Shown here one piece after another: positions 24,727 to 33,979 of a stretch of 64,000 bases of DNA (positions within the stretch are counted from its first letter, which is position 1; each line of letters opens with the position of its first letter). The stretch spans positions 103,092-167,091 of the forward strand of contig CAIMUX010000131.1 of the NCBI GenBank assembly GCA_903844735.1, read 5' to 3'. A program made the translations under genes and the position numbers. Origin of the DNA: Candidatus Eiseniibacteriota bacterium. GTDB lineage: Bacteria > Eisenbacteria > RBG-16-71-46 > CAIMUX01. The notes beneath the pieces were generated by a model. The model did not search any database. It was given only the letters and a program-made list of their open reading frames with translations, and had not been told where the DNA came from.

Positions 24727-25969
24727 TCAGATCGGACGCGCATCCCGCGACGCCGGATCCTCGCCGTTGTCCCCTGAAAGCGCTTCGGATCGCCGGGCCA
24801 CGGCCCGGATCATCCCCGGGAAGATGAAGCGATGGAACGGTTGCACCGCCCACCAGTAGGCGTAGCCGACGAACCCGCGCGGTTCGTAGAAGGCGGTCTG
24901 CTCGACGCGCGACCCGGCGGGATCCGGTAGCACCTCGAACTGCAGCCAGGCATCGCCGGGCATCTTCATCTCCGCCCGCAGGCGCAGCAGGTGCGGGGCT
25001 TCGAGCGCCTCCACCCGCCAGAAATCCACCGGCTCGCCGAGCTGCAGATCGCGCGGGTGCCGCCGCCCGCGCCGCATGCCGACGCCGCCGACAACGCGGT
25101 CCATGGCGCCGCGGAGTTGCCAAAGCCAGTTCCCCGCCGGCCAGCCCGCGTCGCCGCCAAGCGAGCAGATCACGTCGAAGACCACGTCGGGCGCCACCTT
25201 CACCGAGCAGCGGTAGCGATCGACGAGCATGCCTTCGTGGACATCGAGCGGGCGGCCTTCGGGCAGGTGGTCGCTGAAGCTCGCCAGGCTCGAGGCCCAG
25301 GTCGTTGCCACGTCATCGCTGGCCAGGCGCTGCGGCGCATGCTCCATCGCCAGGTGATACCCGGCCGTCTGCACCGAGAAGTCGCGGCGGGCACGGTCGT
25401 TGGTGACGACGGTGTCGGTCCGCAGGCTCTCGATCAGAGGGTGCACGATTCGATACGGCACGGGTGTCAACAGATCGACGAACCGGGCGCTCAACTCGGG
25501 GAAGGGCACACGGGCGGACAGAATCCAGCGCCGCAGCCCGCGCGCTTTCGCATAGCCCACCATCATCTCCCGGTAGGTGAGCAGATCGGGGCCGCCGATC
25601 TCGTACACCCCGGACGCCCCCGGGTGATCCAGCGCCTGCAGCAGGTAGTCGAGCACGTCACGCACGCCGATCGGCACGCCCCCGGACGCCAGAGCCCGCC
25701 CGACCTCGTGCCGGGACACCAGGTGAGTGCTGGCCACCTCGTCGGGATCGCCGAGGCCGCCGAGATAGATGATCCGCTTCACGCCGGCGGCCGCGGCCGC
25801 CACGCCGAAGCTAGTGGCCATCAGCCGGTCGATCTCGCGAAAGGTCTCGCCGGCCGGCCAGACGGTCGGAGCGGCGCGCGACGCAGCGCCCAGTGCGCCC
25901 CTGCTCGATGAGCCGCGGCACGAGCCGTCCACCGATGTACCCGGTCGCTCCAGTGACGAGTACGCGCAC
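24727..25969 (-). pseudogene. NAD(P)-binding / DUF2867 gene with frameshift and internal deletion
   Basis: From the GTG at 25969 (GGGGAGG upstream) the frame reads VRVLVTGATGYIGGRLVPRL IEQG, the intact Rossmann start of the family, then leaves frame near R-S-D-R-L-A-G. The main frame resumes at GETFREIDRLMATSFGVAAA and GVKRIIYLGGLGDPDEVAST and runs to the end through a DUF2867 domain (FDVICSLGGDAGWPAGNWLW, FYEPRGFVGYAYWWAVQPFH). About 55-60 residues normally present between the two parts are missing. The break lies in a GCCGGCCGGC run at about 25848-25858. The C-terminal 400 residues are well kept, so loss is recent or a shorter product is still made from an internal start. Confidence 0.7.
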
Positions 25970-26128
25970 GTCGCCTCCCCTCGAGATCCTGGTTCAGGGT
26001 GGCCCAACCGGCGGCACGGCCTGCAGGAGCGTTTCAACGATGCCAGGCGTATGACCGCGGCACGGTCGCTCTTGCGACGTCCCGGGGCGGCGCCGGCTCA
26101 TCGGGTGCCGGAGCCGGACGGCACGCTT

Positions 26129-28264
26129 CTACCGCGGGCCCCCGCGGGAACCTGCCCCTTCCCACCCCCGCAGCATCGCCTCGACCTGCGGCCGTGAGGG
26201 AGCGTCGGGGTGGGCCCGGAGGTACTCGCGCACGATCGCGATCGCTTCGGCCGTGCGCCCGCTGCTCGCGAGAAGCATCGCCCGGATGACGCGCCCTTCC
26301 GGTGTGTACAGCGGATCTCGCACCGCGTCGAGCGTGTCGAGAACGGCGGCCGCCTCGGCGCCGCGCCCGGCCTGGCCCAGGATTCGCGCCAGATTTAGCA
26401 GGTGGATGCCACGCTCTGGCTGCAGCGCCCGAGCGCGCCGGTGAGCGGTGACGGCCCCGGCGATGTCCCCTTTCTCCACGAGCAGGTTTCCCAGGTACGA
26501 CCAGGCCTCGGCATAGTCCGCGTTCAGCGTGATGACCCCGCGAAACTCGGCGATCGCGTCGTCGAGGCGGCCGGCCCTGTACAGGGCGATCCCGAGGTTG
26601 TAGTGCGTCTCGGTCGAACCCGGCGCCAGTTTCACTGCTTCCCGTTGCGCCGCCAACGCCTCGTCCACCTTTCCCTCGGCGAGGTAGGCCGCGCCCAGGT
26701 TGGTGTACATCGCCGGCGTCATCACGGCCTCTTCCTCTTTGCTCGGGTGATGGACCAGCGCGATGCCGGCGAGCAGCGCCACCACGCCGACCAGAAGTCG
26801 CCGGCGATCTCGACCCTTCCACGCGGCGAACCCGGCCTCGACCGCCCCCGCGGCAAAGACGAGAAGCAGCGAGACCGCGGGCAAACGGTAGCGCCCGAAG
26901 ACAAAGAACGCCGCCACCGAGACCAGGTAGACGGCAGAGAGCGCGTACAGGAGCCAGAGCCGCCGCCGGTGGCGCCAGCCGAGCGCCAGGCCGGCGACCG
27001 CCAGCGGACCGAGCAGATCCCAGCGCACCGGGTTGAACCGCAACCACGGCGAGTAGCGCGCCCAGAAGCGGAAGTCCTCGTTGTCGGGGACCTCGTGCCG
27101 GTGGAGCAGCAGGCCGAGACGGGTCGCGCTGAGGCCGAGGAACCGCCCCGGGTGCGCCCCGACGTAGCGCCACGCCTCGCGCGACCAATAGGCCGAGACT
27201 TCCGACGGCTTCAAGGAGCGCCCCAGACGCCGCTCCGCCTCGCGCCGGAAATCCTCCTCCTCGTGCTGCGGGTCGGGACGCAGGAACGCGGGCGGCTGGT
27301 AGACGCCGCGTGCGTTCCCGGCATGGTTCCCGATGTAGAAGTTCTGCCCCGCCTGCGAGGTGGTGAGTACCCAATCGCGGCCGACGATCCGGTTGCGGAT
27401 CAGCACCGGCAAGAGGACGACGAGCAGCCCGGCACCCACGGCCGCGGCGCCTCTCCACGCCCGCGGCGACGGCTTGGGCCAACCCACGAACAGGCGCCGG
27501 CGGTCACCGGACGCCGGACGGCCTCCCTGCCGGCCGGGCACCGGACCACTCCCCCGTCGACCGGCCCCGTCTTCTTTCGGCGCCAACGCGTCGCGCCCAT
27601 GCCCTGGCCAGAGCACGCACGCGGCGAGAATCGGCGCCAGGAGGAGGAAGTTCGCCCGCGCAAGCGCGCCGATACCGAGCAGCGCACCCGCGAGAAGACC
27701 GAAGCGGGTCACTCGGGACCCGGGTGCCGTCTCACGGTGCGCCGCCTCTCCCGCCCAGAGCGTCGCCAGCACTGCGGCGTTCAGGAAGAGCACTTCCAGG
27801 AAGGTCTTCAGCGCCAACCCTTCGTAGAAGACGAACGGCGCATAGAGGGCCGCCAGCAGGGCGGCAATCCGGCCCGCGCGAGCGCCCCAGAGCCGGGTCG
27901 CGATGGCCCAGAGCAGCGGCACATTCAGCGCCCCGAGAAGCCCCTGCAACACCATGACCACCGCCAGATGCCGGCCGATCGTCGCGTAGAGAACTCCCAG
28001 GAAGTACGGGTAGAGCGGGTCTTGGTAGAAGACGCTGCGACCCAGCCACTCCCCCGCGGCGATCCGCTGCGCCCAACGGTCATAGGCGCCCTGGTCCACA
28101 GGCAAGTAAGAGGAGAACGGGTTGGCCCGCTGCGCAAGAACGTTGGCTAGGCGAAGCAGGAAGGCAAGGAGGGTGCAGCTAAGAACCCAGCGGTCCGGAA
28201 GCCGGAGGGAGGCCGGCGAGGCTTGGCACTTGCAGGCGTCGTCGCCGGATTGGCGCTTTGTCAC
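26129..28264 (-). CDS. GT39-like multispanning glycosyltransferase fused to TPR repeats
   Basis: 711 residues from the GTG at 28264 (a TTG at 28411 is less likely). The N-terminal 500 residues hold about ten membrane segments with a GT39/ArnT-like layout: an early acidic loop (FSSYLPVDQGAYDRWAQRIA), QDPLYPYFLGVLYATIG, and ALYAPFVFYEGLALKTFLEV. The C-terminal 200 residues are TPR units (MYTNLGAAYLAEGKVDEALA, THYNLGIALYRAGRLDDAIA, AWSYLGNLLVEKGDIAGAVT). It likely transfers a sugar from a polyprenyl donor at the outer face of the inner membrane. A 40-residue charged insert (GHGRDALAPKEDGAGRRGSG onward) between helices is odd and is partly duplicated at 23840-24010. Confidence 0.82.
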   Translation of the reverse strand: MTKRQSGDDACKCQASPASLRLPDRWVLSCTLLAFLLRLANVLAQRANPFSSYLPVDQGAYDRWAQRIAAGEWLGRSVFYQDPLYPYFLGVLYATIGRHLAVVMVLQGLLGALNVPLLWAIATRLWGARAGRIAALLAALYAPFVFYEGLALKTFLEVLFLNAAVLATLWAGEAAHRETAPGSRVTRFGLLAGALLGIGALARANFLLLAPILAACVLWPGHGRDALAPKEDGAGRRGSGPVPGRQGGRPASGDRRRLFVGWPKPSPRAWRGAAAVGAGLLVVLLPVLIRNRIVGRDWVLTTSQAGQNFYIGNHAGNARGVYQPPAFLRPDPQHEEEDFRREAERRLGRSLKPSEVSAYWSREAWRYVGAHPGRFLGLSATRLGLLLHRHEVPDNEDFRFWARYSPWLRFNPVRWDLLGPLAVAGLALGWRHRRRLWLLYALSAVYLVSVAAFFVFGRYRLPAVSLLLVFAAGAVEAGFAAWKGRDRRRLLVGVVALLAGIALVHHPSKEEEAVMTPAMYTNLGAAYLAEGKVDEALAAQREAVKLAPGSTETHYNLGIALYRAGRLDDAIAEFRGVITLNADYAEAWSYLGNLLVEKGDIAGAVTAHRRARALQPERGIHLLNLARILGQAGRGAEAAAVLDTLDAVRDPLYTPEGRVIRAMLLASSGRTAEAIAIVREYLRAHPDAPSRPQVEAMLRGWEGAGSRGGPR

Positions 28265-28636
28265 TTCGTGTCCCCCAGGTGGCTGGGCTTGGGATCGGCG
28301 TCCGCTCCGGGGCGATCTCGTGCCGGGCGAACCCCTTCGATCGGGGCCAAGGGGAGTTTGCCGGTCGGGCCCGGACTTGGCAAGGGTCCCTGCCGCCCGC
28401 TCACATGTCAAAGAAGGGGCGGCTGGTTACTCCTCGGAGATCAGCGGATAGGTGAAGGTCGCAAAGAGCGGCGCGCCAGCCAGCCGGTCCTCCCGGTGAA
28501 GACAGGCGAACTGCCACTTCAGAAACGCGGAGCGGCCCGTTGAACCGGCGCAGGGAAAAGCCGGGTCCCGGGGGAACCGGCCCTTCCCTGCCCTGCGCAC
28601 CGGTCCGAGACGACCGCCGATGTACACAATGGCGGG
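28265..28636 (+). other. intergenic region, nothing supported
   Basis: About 370 bp between two leftward genes. No frame has a plausible start plus protein-like composition, and no RNA gene or clear hairpin-with-U-run was found. Confidence 0.4.
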
Positions 28637-30868
28637 TTAGAAGTAGAGAAGGTACTTCAGCTTCACGGCGCTGATGGCGTACTGCTGCTTCATCTCCTCT
28701 CTGACCAGACCGCCGGGGCGATCGGTGGCCTCGATGGCGCCGTATTCATTGATGGCGAAGTAGACCCAGCTCTTGGGGGCGAAGTTCCAGGTGTAGAGCA
28801 TCCCCACGCGATTGGACTGGAGCCGGGACTTCGCGAGCCGCGTCTTCTCCGCGTATCCCACCATCTCGTCGAACACCGAGAGGGTCATGTAGGCCGTGAT
28901 CCGGTAGTCGATGCGGGGCCGGAACCTCGGAATCGTGGCGACCACCTGCTTGTCGGGGTTCCACTCCATCCAGAGGTTGGAGTTGAGCGTCGTGCTCACG
29001 GGCGAGGCAAAGGAGTAGCTGAACGTGAAGTAGTTCGATCCTTGCCAGGCCAGGTATTGGCGCTGGTAGTTGTAGCTGTAGGCATAGTTGCAGCCGGCGT
29101 TGAGGTTGTTGCCCAGAAGGACGCCAAAGATGCCATAGCTGATGTCCTTGTACGCATAGCCCACATAGGCATTCTTCGCGGGGTCGTATTCGTAGTTCCG
29201 CCCGACGTTGGCGTCCAGGTTGCATCCCCAGTTGGAGCGCAGGTTCGGATTGATCGAGACGGTGCCCAGGGTCGCCCAACGCGGGCTCCCGGGGTCACGC
29301 ATGCGCGCGATTCCAACCGTGGTGTAGAGGTTGCGGACGGCGCCGTGCTTGAACGTCCAGACCGGCCCGGTGCCCAAGATCGCCCGCTGCCGGCCGGCCC
29401 AGGGCGCGAAACCGATATCCCCAACATCGAACGAGTCGCCGACCGCCTCGTAGGTACCCATCGTGAGAAACCTGCCGACGTAGCCCCGATAGCCCGACGA
29501 AACCGCCCATCCTTTCTTGTCGTTGCGGTTGCTCATCGCGCCCTGAAGGAGCAGTTGGCTGGAACCACGACGGAGCGCCGCCTCCGTTCCGATCGCGTAG
29601 TTGTACTCCCACCGGCCCGAAAGGTTTTCGCGGTCGCGCCCGCTCGCACTCACGCCGCTGGCCAGCAGACCGACCTCCGAATTGCCGAGCACCCGTCGCT
29701 GGACGCGGAGCACACCAAAGCCCCGATGCGGCTCGTGAATCCCCTCCGCATCGTCCCGATAAGAGTCGGTGTAGGCGCCCAGCGCACCGACGTTCCAGTC
29801 CTCTGCCTTGTGGGTGAGCTTGACCCCACCGATGATCGGAACCGCCTCGCCGTCGACCGACCGGCCGACCCGCCTCGAGTAAAAGAGATTCAGCGACTGG
29901 AACGCCCCGGTGTGAAGCTCCGAGAAGCGGAAAATCTCCCTCCCATCCACAAAGAACGGGCGCTGCTCCGCCAGGTAGATTGGGTAACGAGACAGGTTCA
30001 CCGAGAACGGATCCGACTCGATCTGCGCGAAGTCGGGATAGGCGGTGGCATTCAATGAGGTCTGCGAGGTCAGATCCCACTTGAGGTTCAGGCTGCCCTT
30101 CGGTTTCGTCTCGGCTTTCGTTCCCCGGTAGTCTTCGTAGCGAACAAACCCCTCGGGATAGAGCTCGAAGTAGTATCCGAACGACTTGGCGGCGATACCG
30201 CGGGCCGTGCCCCATCGCGAGACTAGATCGTCGTCCTTTTCGGAGACCTCGGTCCAGTAGTCGTCCTCGAAGTTGACGGCGATGTGCCGGCGGAACTGGA
30301 GCCCCCACTCCGTCAGCCCCTTCTTGTACCGAATGGTCTTGAAGGGGATCTTCATCTCCACCTCCATCCGGTCGGGGTACATCTTCACGGCCCGGGACCA
30401 CACACCCTCCCAGGTCAGGTCCATGCCGCTACCGTTATCGAGGATCAGCCCGTCCCAGAAGAGGCCGCTGCCGAACACCTGGAAGAAATACCCCGAGGTT
30501 TTGCTTCCGAACGGGTCGAAACCGATGGAGACGTAGTCCTCGTCCTTGGTGAAGTTGGCGGTGGGCGGATTCTTCACCGCATGACAACGGAACGCTACGT
30601 ACAGGTTCTCCTCGTCCTGAAGCAAGTAGACCACCGTCCGCTCGGTGGGCTCGGTCTTCTCGTACGGCTGCTTCTGCACGAAGCCGGTGGCCGAGTCCGC
30701 CGACTGCCAAAGATCTTCGATGACGCCGTCGATCCGCGGCGGGGTGGCGGTGTGCCGGACGTCGACGCTCTTGATCGGCTGGGCCGACGGGTCCTCAGCG
30801 ACAGCCACGCCGGCGGTGACGAGCATCGCCACCAGCATCCCGATAGTCCGTAACGTTGCTGTGGTCAT
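28637..30868 (-). CDS. DUF5916 outer-membrane protein with CBM9-like N-terminal domain
   Basis: 743 residues with a signal peptide (MLVAMLVTAGVAVA). Residues about 35-230 form a CBM9-like jelly roll (TPPRIDGVIEDLWQSADSAT, ERTVVYLLQDEENLYVAFRC, YVSIGFDPFGSKTSGYFFQV). The rest is the DUF5916 region, starting with KWDLTSQTSLNATAYPDFAQ and ESDPFSVNLSRYPIYLAEQR PFFVDG, then dense amphipathic strands with Tyr/Trp ends, closing in F as outer-membrane barrels do. Family members are thought to be carbohydrate-linked barrel proteins; substrate unknown. It is divergent from mqnE. Confidence 0.9.
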   Translation of the reverse strand: MTTATLRTIGMLVAMLVTAGVAVAEDPSAQPIKSVDVRHTATPPRIDGVIEDLWQSADSATGFVQKQPYEKTEPTERTVVYLLQDEENLYVAFRCHAVKNPPTANFTKDEDYVSIGFDPFGSKTSGYFFQVFGSGLFWDGLILDNGSGMDLTWEGVWSRAVKMYPDRMEVEMKIPFKTIRYKKGLTEWGLQFRRHIAVNFEDDYWTEVSEKDDDLVSRWGTARGIAAKSFGYYFELYPEGFVRYEDYRGTKAETKPKGSLNLKWDLTSQTSLNATAYPDFAQIESDPFSVNLSRYPIYLAEQRPFFVDGREIFRFSELHTGAFQSLNLFYSRRVGRSVDGEAVPIIGGVKLTHKAEDWNVGALGAYTDSYRDDAEGIHEPHRGFGVLRVQRRVLGNSEVGLLASGVSASGRDRENLSGRWEYNYAIGTEAALRRGSSQLLLQGAMSNRNDKKGWAVSSGYRGYVGRFLTMGTYEAVGDSFDVGDIGFAPWAGRQRAILGTGPVWTFKHGAVRNLYTTVGIARMRDPGSPRWATLGTVSINPNLRSNWGCNLDANVGRNYEYDPAKNAYVGYAYKDISYGIFGVLLGNNLNAGCNYAYSYNYQRQYLAWQGSNYFTFSYSFASPVSTTLNSNLWMEWNPDKQVVATIPRFRPRIDYRITAYMTLSVFDEMVGYAEKTRLAKSRLQSNRVGMLYTWNFAPKSWVYFAINEYGAIEATDRPGGLVREEMKQQYAISAVKLKYLLYF

Positions 30869-31314
30869 GGCATTGCCTCCCAGTGCGATTCCACCGAATC
30901 CGAGTCGCCCGGCTGCTACGCAGACCGGGAGCGTCGTCCGTCCCGGCGTTCCCTACGACCGCGCGCGGGGGCAGGTTGCTTCAACGATACACCATTTTGG
31001 GTAAGAACTTACGTATTGCAGAGCAAGCCCGGGAAGCGTCCGTGAACGACGCTCGGAGACCGCTCGAGACCCCGGTGGACATCTTGGGCCTGCCTCGGAG
31101 CCGGTTCCGAACCGCTGGATCCTCGAATCCCATCGAGGAACGTTCTTCTTCTGACTTCTGGATTCCGGCTTCCGGCCACCCGAGTCATTGCGGTGACTGT
31201 CGATCACGGTTCCGGACGACTCCGCCTTTCGCGTATCGTCGGAAACTGCACCGACGCGGCGGCGCGGTGCGAGGGCCCGAGCGTTCGGACCGCACGGGAA
31301 GGACGAAACCTATC
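30869..31314 (+). other. divergent intergenic region with probable promoters
   Basis: 445 bp between the leftward DUF5916 gene and rightward mqnE. An AT-rich patch at about 30985-31022 stands out and probably holds the leftward promoter. At 31139-31178 there is a degenerate run of CTTCTGACTTCTGGATTCCG-like units, a simple-sequence repeat. No gene supported. Confidence 0.4.
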
Positions 31315-32553
31315 ATGGCGAACCAAAAGACCGACCGCGCCGACGACGGCGTTCACTCCGCATCCACCGGATTCCAGGCCACGCCCACCAACTTCCGCGC
31401 CATACCCGCCGTCGCTACACCCGGTCGCCCTGGCCGGGCCGGCATCCCCCTCGCGGACCCCGCGTTGGACCGGATCGCCCGAAAGCTCGATCGAGGTGAC
31501 CGACTCGACTTCGCCGATGGCGTGGCTGCGTTCCACACGAACGATCTGGCCGGCCTGGGCTCTCTCGCCGACCGCGAAAAGTCCCGCCGCTTCGGGGATG
31601 AGGTCTATTTCGTCCTGAATCGGCAGATCAACCCCACCAACGCCTGCGTTCTCGACTGTCGGTTCTGCGACTACGCCAAGCGCCCGTCGGACGTAACGCA
31701 CTACGCGCTCACGATCGATGAGATCCTTGGCCGCCTTTCCCCCGAGTTGCGCGAGGTCCACATCGTGAGCGGCCTCCACCACGAGTGGCGCTTCGCGCAC
31801 TATGTCGAGATCATCCGGCAGATCCGCCGCGCCTTCCCGGATATCACGATCAAGGCCTGGACCGCGGTGGAGATCGATTTCTTCGCGAAGATCGAGAAGA
31901 TCTCCGTGGAGGAAGTGCTCTCGACGATGCAGGACGCCGGGCTCGACTCCATGCCGGGGGGTGGCGCGGAGGTCTTCAGCGAGCGGGTACGGCAGGAGCT
32001 ATTCCGGCACAAGATCGGCGCTGATCGCTGGCTGGCGATCCACGGGATCGCCCACCGGATGGGGATCCCCACCAACGCTACGCTTCTCTACGGACACATC
32101 GAGACGATCGAGGAACGAGTGACCCACCTGCTGCGCCTGCGCGAGGCGGAGGAGACGGCACCCGGCTTTCTCGCGTTCATCCCGCTCGCTTTCCAGGTCG
32201 GCCACTCCGGGATCGTGGAGCGCCCCGCCGGCGCCGTGGACGACCTCAAGACGCTGGCCGTTTCCAGACTCCTGCTCGACAACATCCCGCACATCAAGGC
32301 GTACTGGGTGATGCTCGGCGAGGAGACAGCCTCCCTGGGCCTCAACTTCGGAGCCGATGACATGGATGGCACGGTGCAGGAGGAGAAGATCGCCCACGCG
32401 GCACTGGCCGCCGGCCCCCTCGGCATCGCGCGCGAACGGCTGGTGGCGCTGATTCGCGGGGCGGGCAAGGTTCCGGTGGAACGGGACGCGCTGTATAGGA
32501 TCATCCGGCGCTACGAGCGGGACGCCCCTGGAAACGGCATGGTGCGCCCATGA
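31315..32553 (+). CDS. mqnE: aminofutalosine synthase (radical SAM)
   Basis: 412 residues from the ATG at 31315. The radical-SAM cluster motif C-x3-C-x2-C lies in INPTNACVLDCRFCDYAK. Family-specific stretches follow: VSGLHHEWRFAHYVEIIRQI, FPDITIKAWTAVEIDFFAKI, AGLDSMPGGGAEVFSERVR, GIPTNATLLYGHIETIEERV. MqnE joins carboxyvinyloxybenzoate and SAM to make aminofutalosine in the futalosine route to menaquinone. A 75-residue poorly conserved head is longer than usual. The stop overlaps mqnA (ATGA), so the two form an operon. Confidence 0.95.
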   Translation: MANQKTDRADDGVHSASTGFQATPTNFRAIPAVATPGRPGRAGIPLADPALDRIARKLDRGDRLDFADGVAAFHTNDLAGLGSLADREKSRRFGDEVYFVLNRQINPTNACVLDCRFCDYAKRPSDVTHYALTIDEILGRLSPELREVHIVSGLHHEWRFAHYVEIIRQIRRAFPDITIKAWTAVEIDFFAKIEKISVEEVLSTMQDAGLDSMPGGGAEVFSERVRQELFRHKIGADRWLAIHGIAHRMGIPTNATLLYGHIETIEERVTHLLRLREAEETAPGFLAFIPLAFQVGHSGIVERPAGAVDDLKTLAVSRLLLDNIPHIKAYWVMLGEETASLGLNFGADDMDGTVQEEKIAHAALAAGPLGIARERLVALIRGAGKVPVERDALYRIIRRYERDAPGNGMVRP

Positions 32554-33542
32554 GCGGGGAGGCGCCCCCTGAACAAAGCGTGGTCCCTTACCGGGTTGCG
32601 CGCATTCCGTACCTGAATGTCGCACCGTTTTTTCTCGGCTGGAACGACCTGCCCGTGCGCTCCGACGGATGCTGGACCACCTCGGAGGCGCCCCCCCGCG
32701 TGCTCGGCGAGGCGGCGGAACGGGGTGAACTCGACGCCGCGGTCTTCGCCGAGGCCGACCTGCATCGACTCCGCGCCGACTTCATTCCGCTGACCCTCGG
32801 ACCAGGCGGATCGCAGATCGGCATCGCCAACCACGATCGCGTGGGAAGCGTCTTCCTCTTCGTGCGCGACCCCGAGCGGGCAGGCGAACCCACGCCGCCG
32901 CAAGGAGTCCCAGGCCGGGTCCTCTCCACCGCGGAGGCAGAACGTCTCCGGGGCGCTCGAATTCTGCTCACGGGTGAAAGCTCCACGTCGGTGCGCCTGG
33001 TCCGGCTTCTCCTAGAGGTACGACATGGCGTGCGTCCCGGATCGTGGGAGCGCTGCGATCTCGCTGCGCCGGTGGGAACCGTTCATGCCCCCGGGGGCAG
33101 GCATTTCGCTCCCCGCGACATGACGGAGCCTGAACTCCTAACGCAAATCGCGCCAGACGTGAAAGCGGCCCTGGTCATCGGCGACACCGCGTTGCGCTGG
33201 ATCCAGCGTGCTCCGGCAGGGTTTGCGGTCGGCATGGACCTCGCCGCGGCATGGCACGCTTGGACCGGATTGCCGTTCGTCTTCGCTCGCTGGGGAGTGC
33301 GGCGAAATGTGCCCGCTGTGGCCCGAGACTGGCTCGCGCAGTACCTGGAAGCGTCTCTGGTCGACGCTGAGTCCTCGCTGGATGCCCTGGCGCAGGGGCA
33401 AGCGCCCGATCTAGGTCCGCCCACAGAGCTCGCCGCCTACCTCCGCGGCTTCACCTACCGACTGGGTCCGGAGGAGCTTGCGGGAGCCGAGCGCTTCCAC
33501 GCGCTCCTCGCCGAACACGGGATCACGGCACCGCGGGCGTGA
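32550..33542 (+). CDS. mqnA: chorismate dehydratase MqnA
   Basis: 330 residues overlapping mqnE by four bases. The periplasmic-binding-protein-like fold of MqnA is recognisable: VARIPYLNVAPFFLGW at the start, RGELDAAVFAEADLHRL, ARILLTGESSTSVRLVRLLL, ALVIGDTALRW, and GMDLAAAWHAWTGLPFVFAR. It removes water from chorismate to give 3-enolpyruvylbenzoate, the first step of the futalosine pathway. It is longer than typical MqnA (about 280) owing to loops near residues 100-120. mqnB, C and D are not in the window. Confidence 0.88.
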   Translation: MSGEAPPEQSVVPYRVARIPYLNVAPFFLGWNDLPVRSDGCWTTSEAPPRVLGEAAERGELDAAVFAEADLHRLRADFIPLTLGPGGSQIGIANHDRVGSVFLFVRDPERAGEPTPPQGVPGRVLSTAEAERLRGARILLTGESSTSVRLVRLLLEVRHGVRPGSWERCDLAAPVGTVHAPGGRHFAPRDMTEPELLTQIAPDVKAALVIGDTALRWIQRAPAGFAVGMDLAAAWHAWTGLPFVFARWGVRRNVPAVARDWLAQYLEASLVDAESSLDALAQGQAPDLGPPTELAAYLRGFTYRLGPEELAGAERFHALLAEHGITAPRA

Positions 33543-33979
33543 GGAAGACGCGCAGGGCTGGATCCGCAGTCTGCCCCTGCCTGCCGGCTTCGCGGCGCTG
33601 TGCCGGGCGCCGTCCGCGGCGCTGTTCCCTGCGCTACCCACGACGCTACCCTTGACGCTACCCCGCACCGGCTCTGCTTCACCTCGTGCGCCAGAGCCTT
33701 GACCGGTCAGGATTCGGCGTGCATCATTCACGTATCGAACTCCATGTGCATGCAGAAGGAAGAGATCGAGTTCGACCGAAACCGGCAGCGCTTGCGGTAG
33801 CCGAACCTGCCACATCTGCGGGAGCTTGAACAACGGCGGGAGCATCTGAGGGAGCTTGAGGGACGCCGGCCGCGCCTGCTGGAACCGGGTCCGCCAAGGA
33901 ACAAGGCGGCGGCGGACTCTGGTCGAGCCCGTCCGCAAGTCTCGTAGAGAACCGACATCCCGAGAGCTGAGGAGCCGGC
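33543..33979 (+). other. intergenic region with short direct repeats
   Basis: 437 bp before the kinase gene. It holds three copies of (A/G)CGCTACCC at about 33629-33663 and two copies of CATCTG(C/A)GGGAGCTTGA at about 33814-33861. An AT-rich stretch at 33715-33785 may carry the kinase promoter. No gene supported; a leftward frame here looks like a shadow. Confidence 0.4.

Noticed and set aside
24083..24827. Several overlapping frames in the accessory stretch
   Set aside because: None has a start signal or protein-like composition; the region is better explained as repeats and gene scraps.
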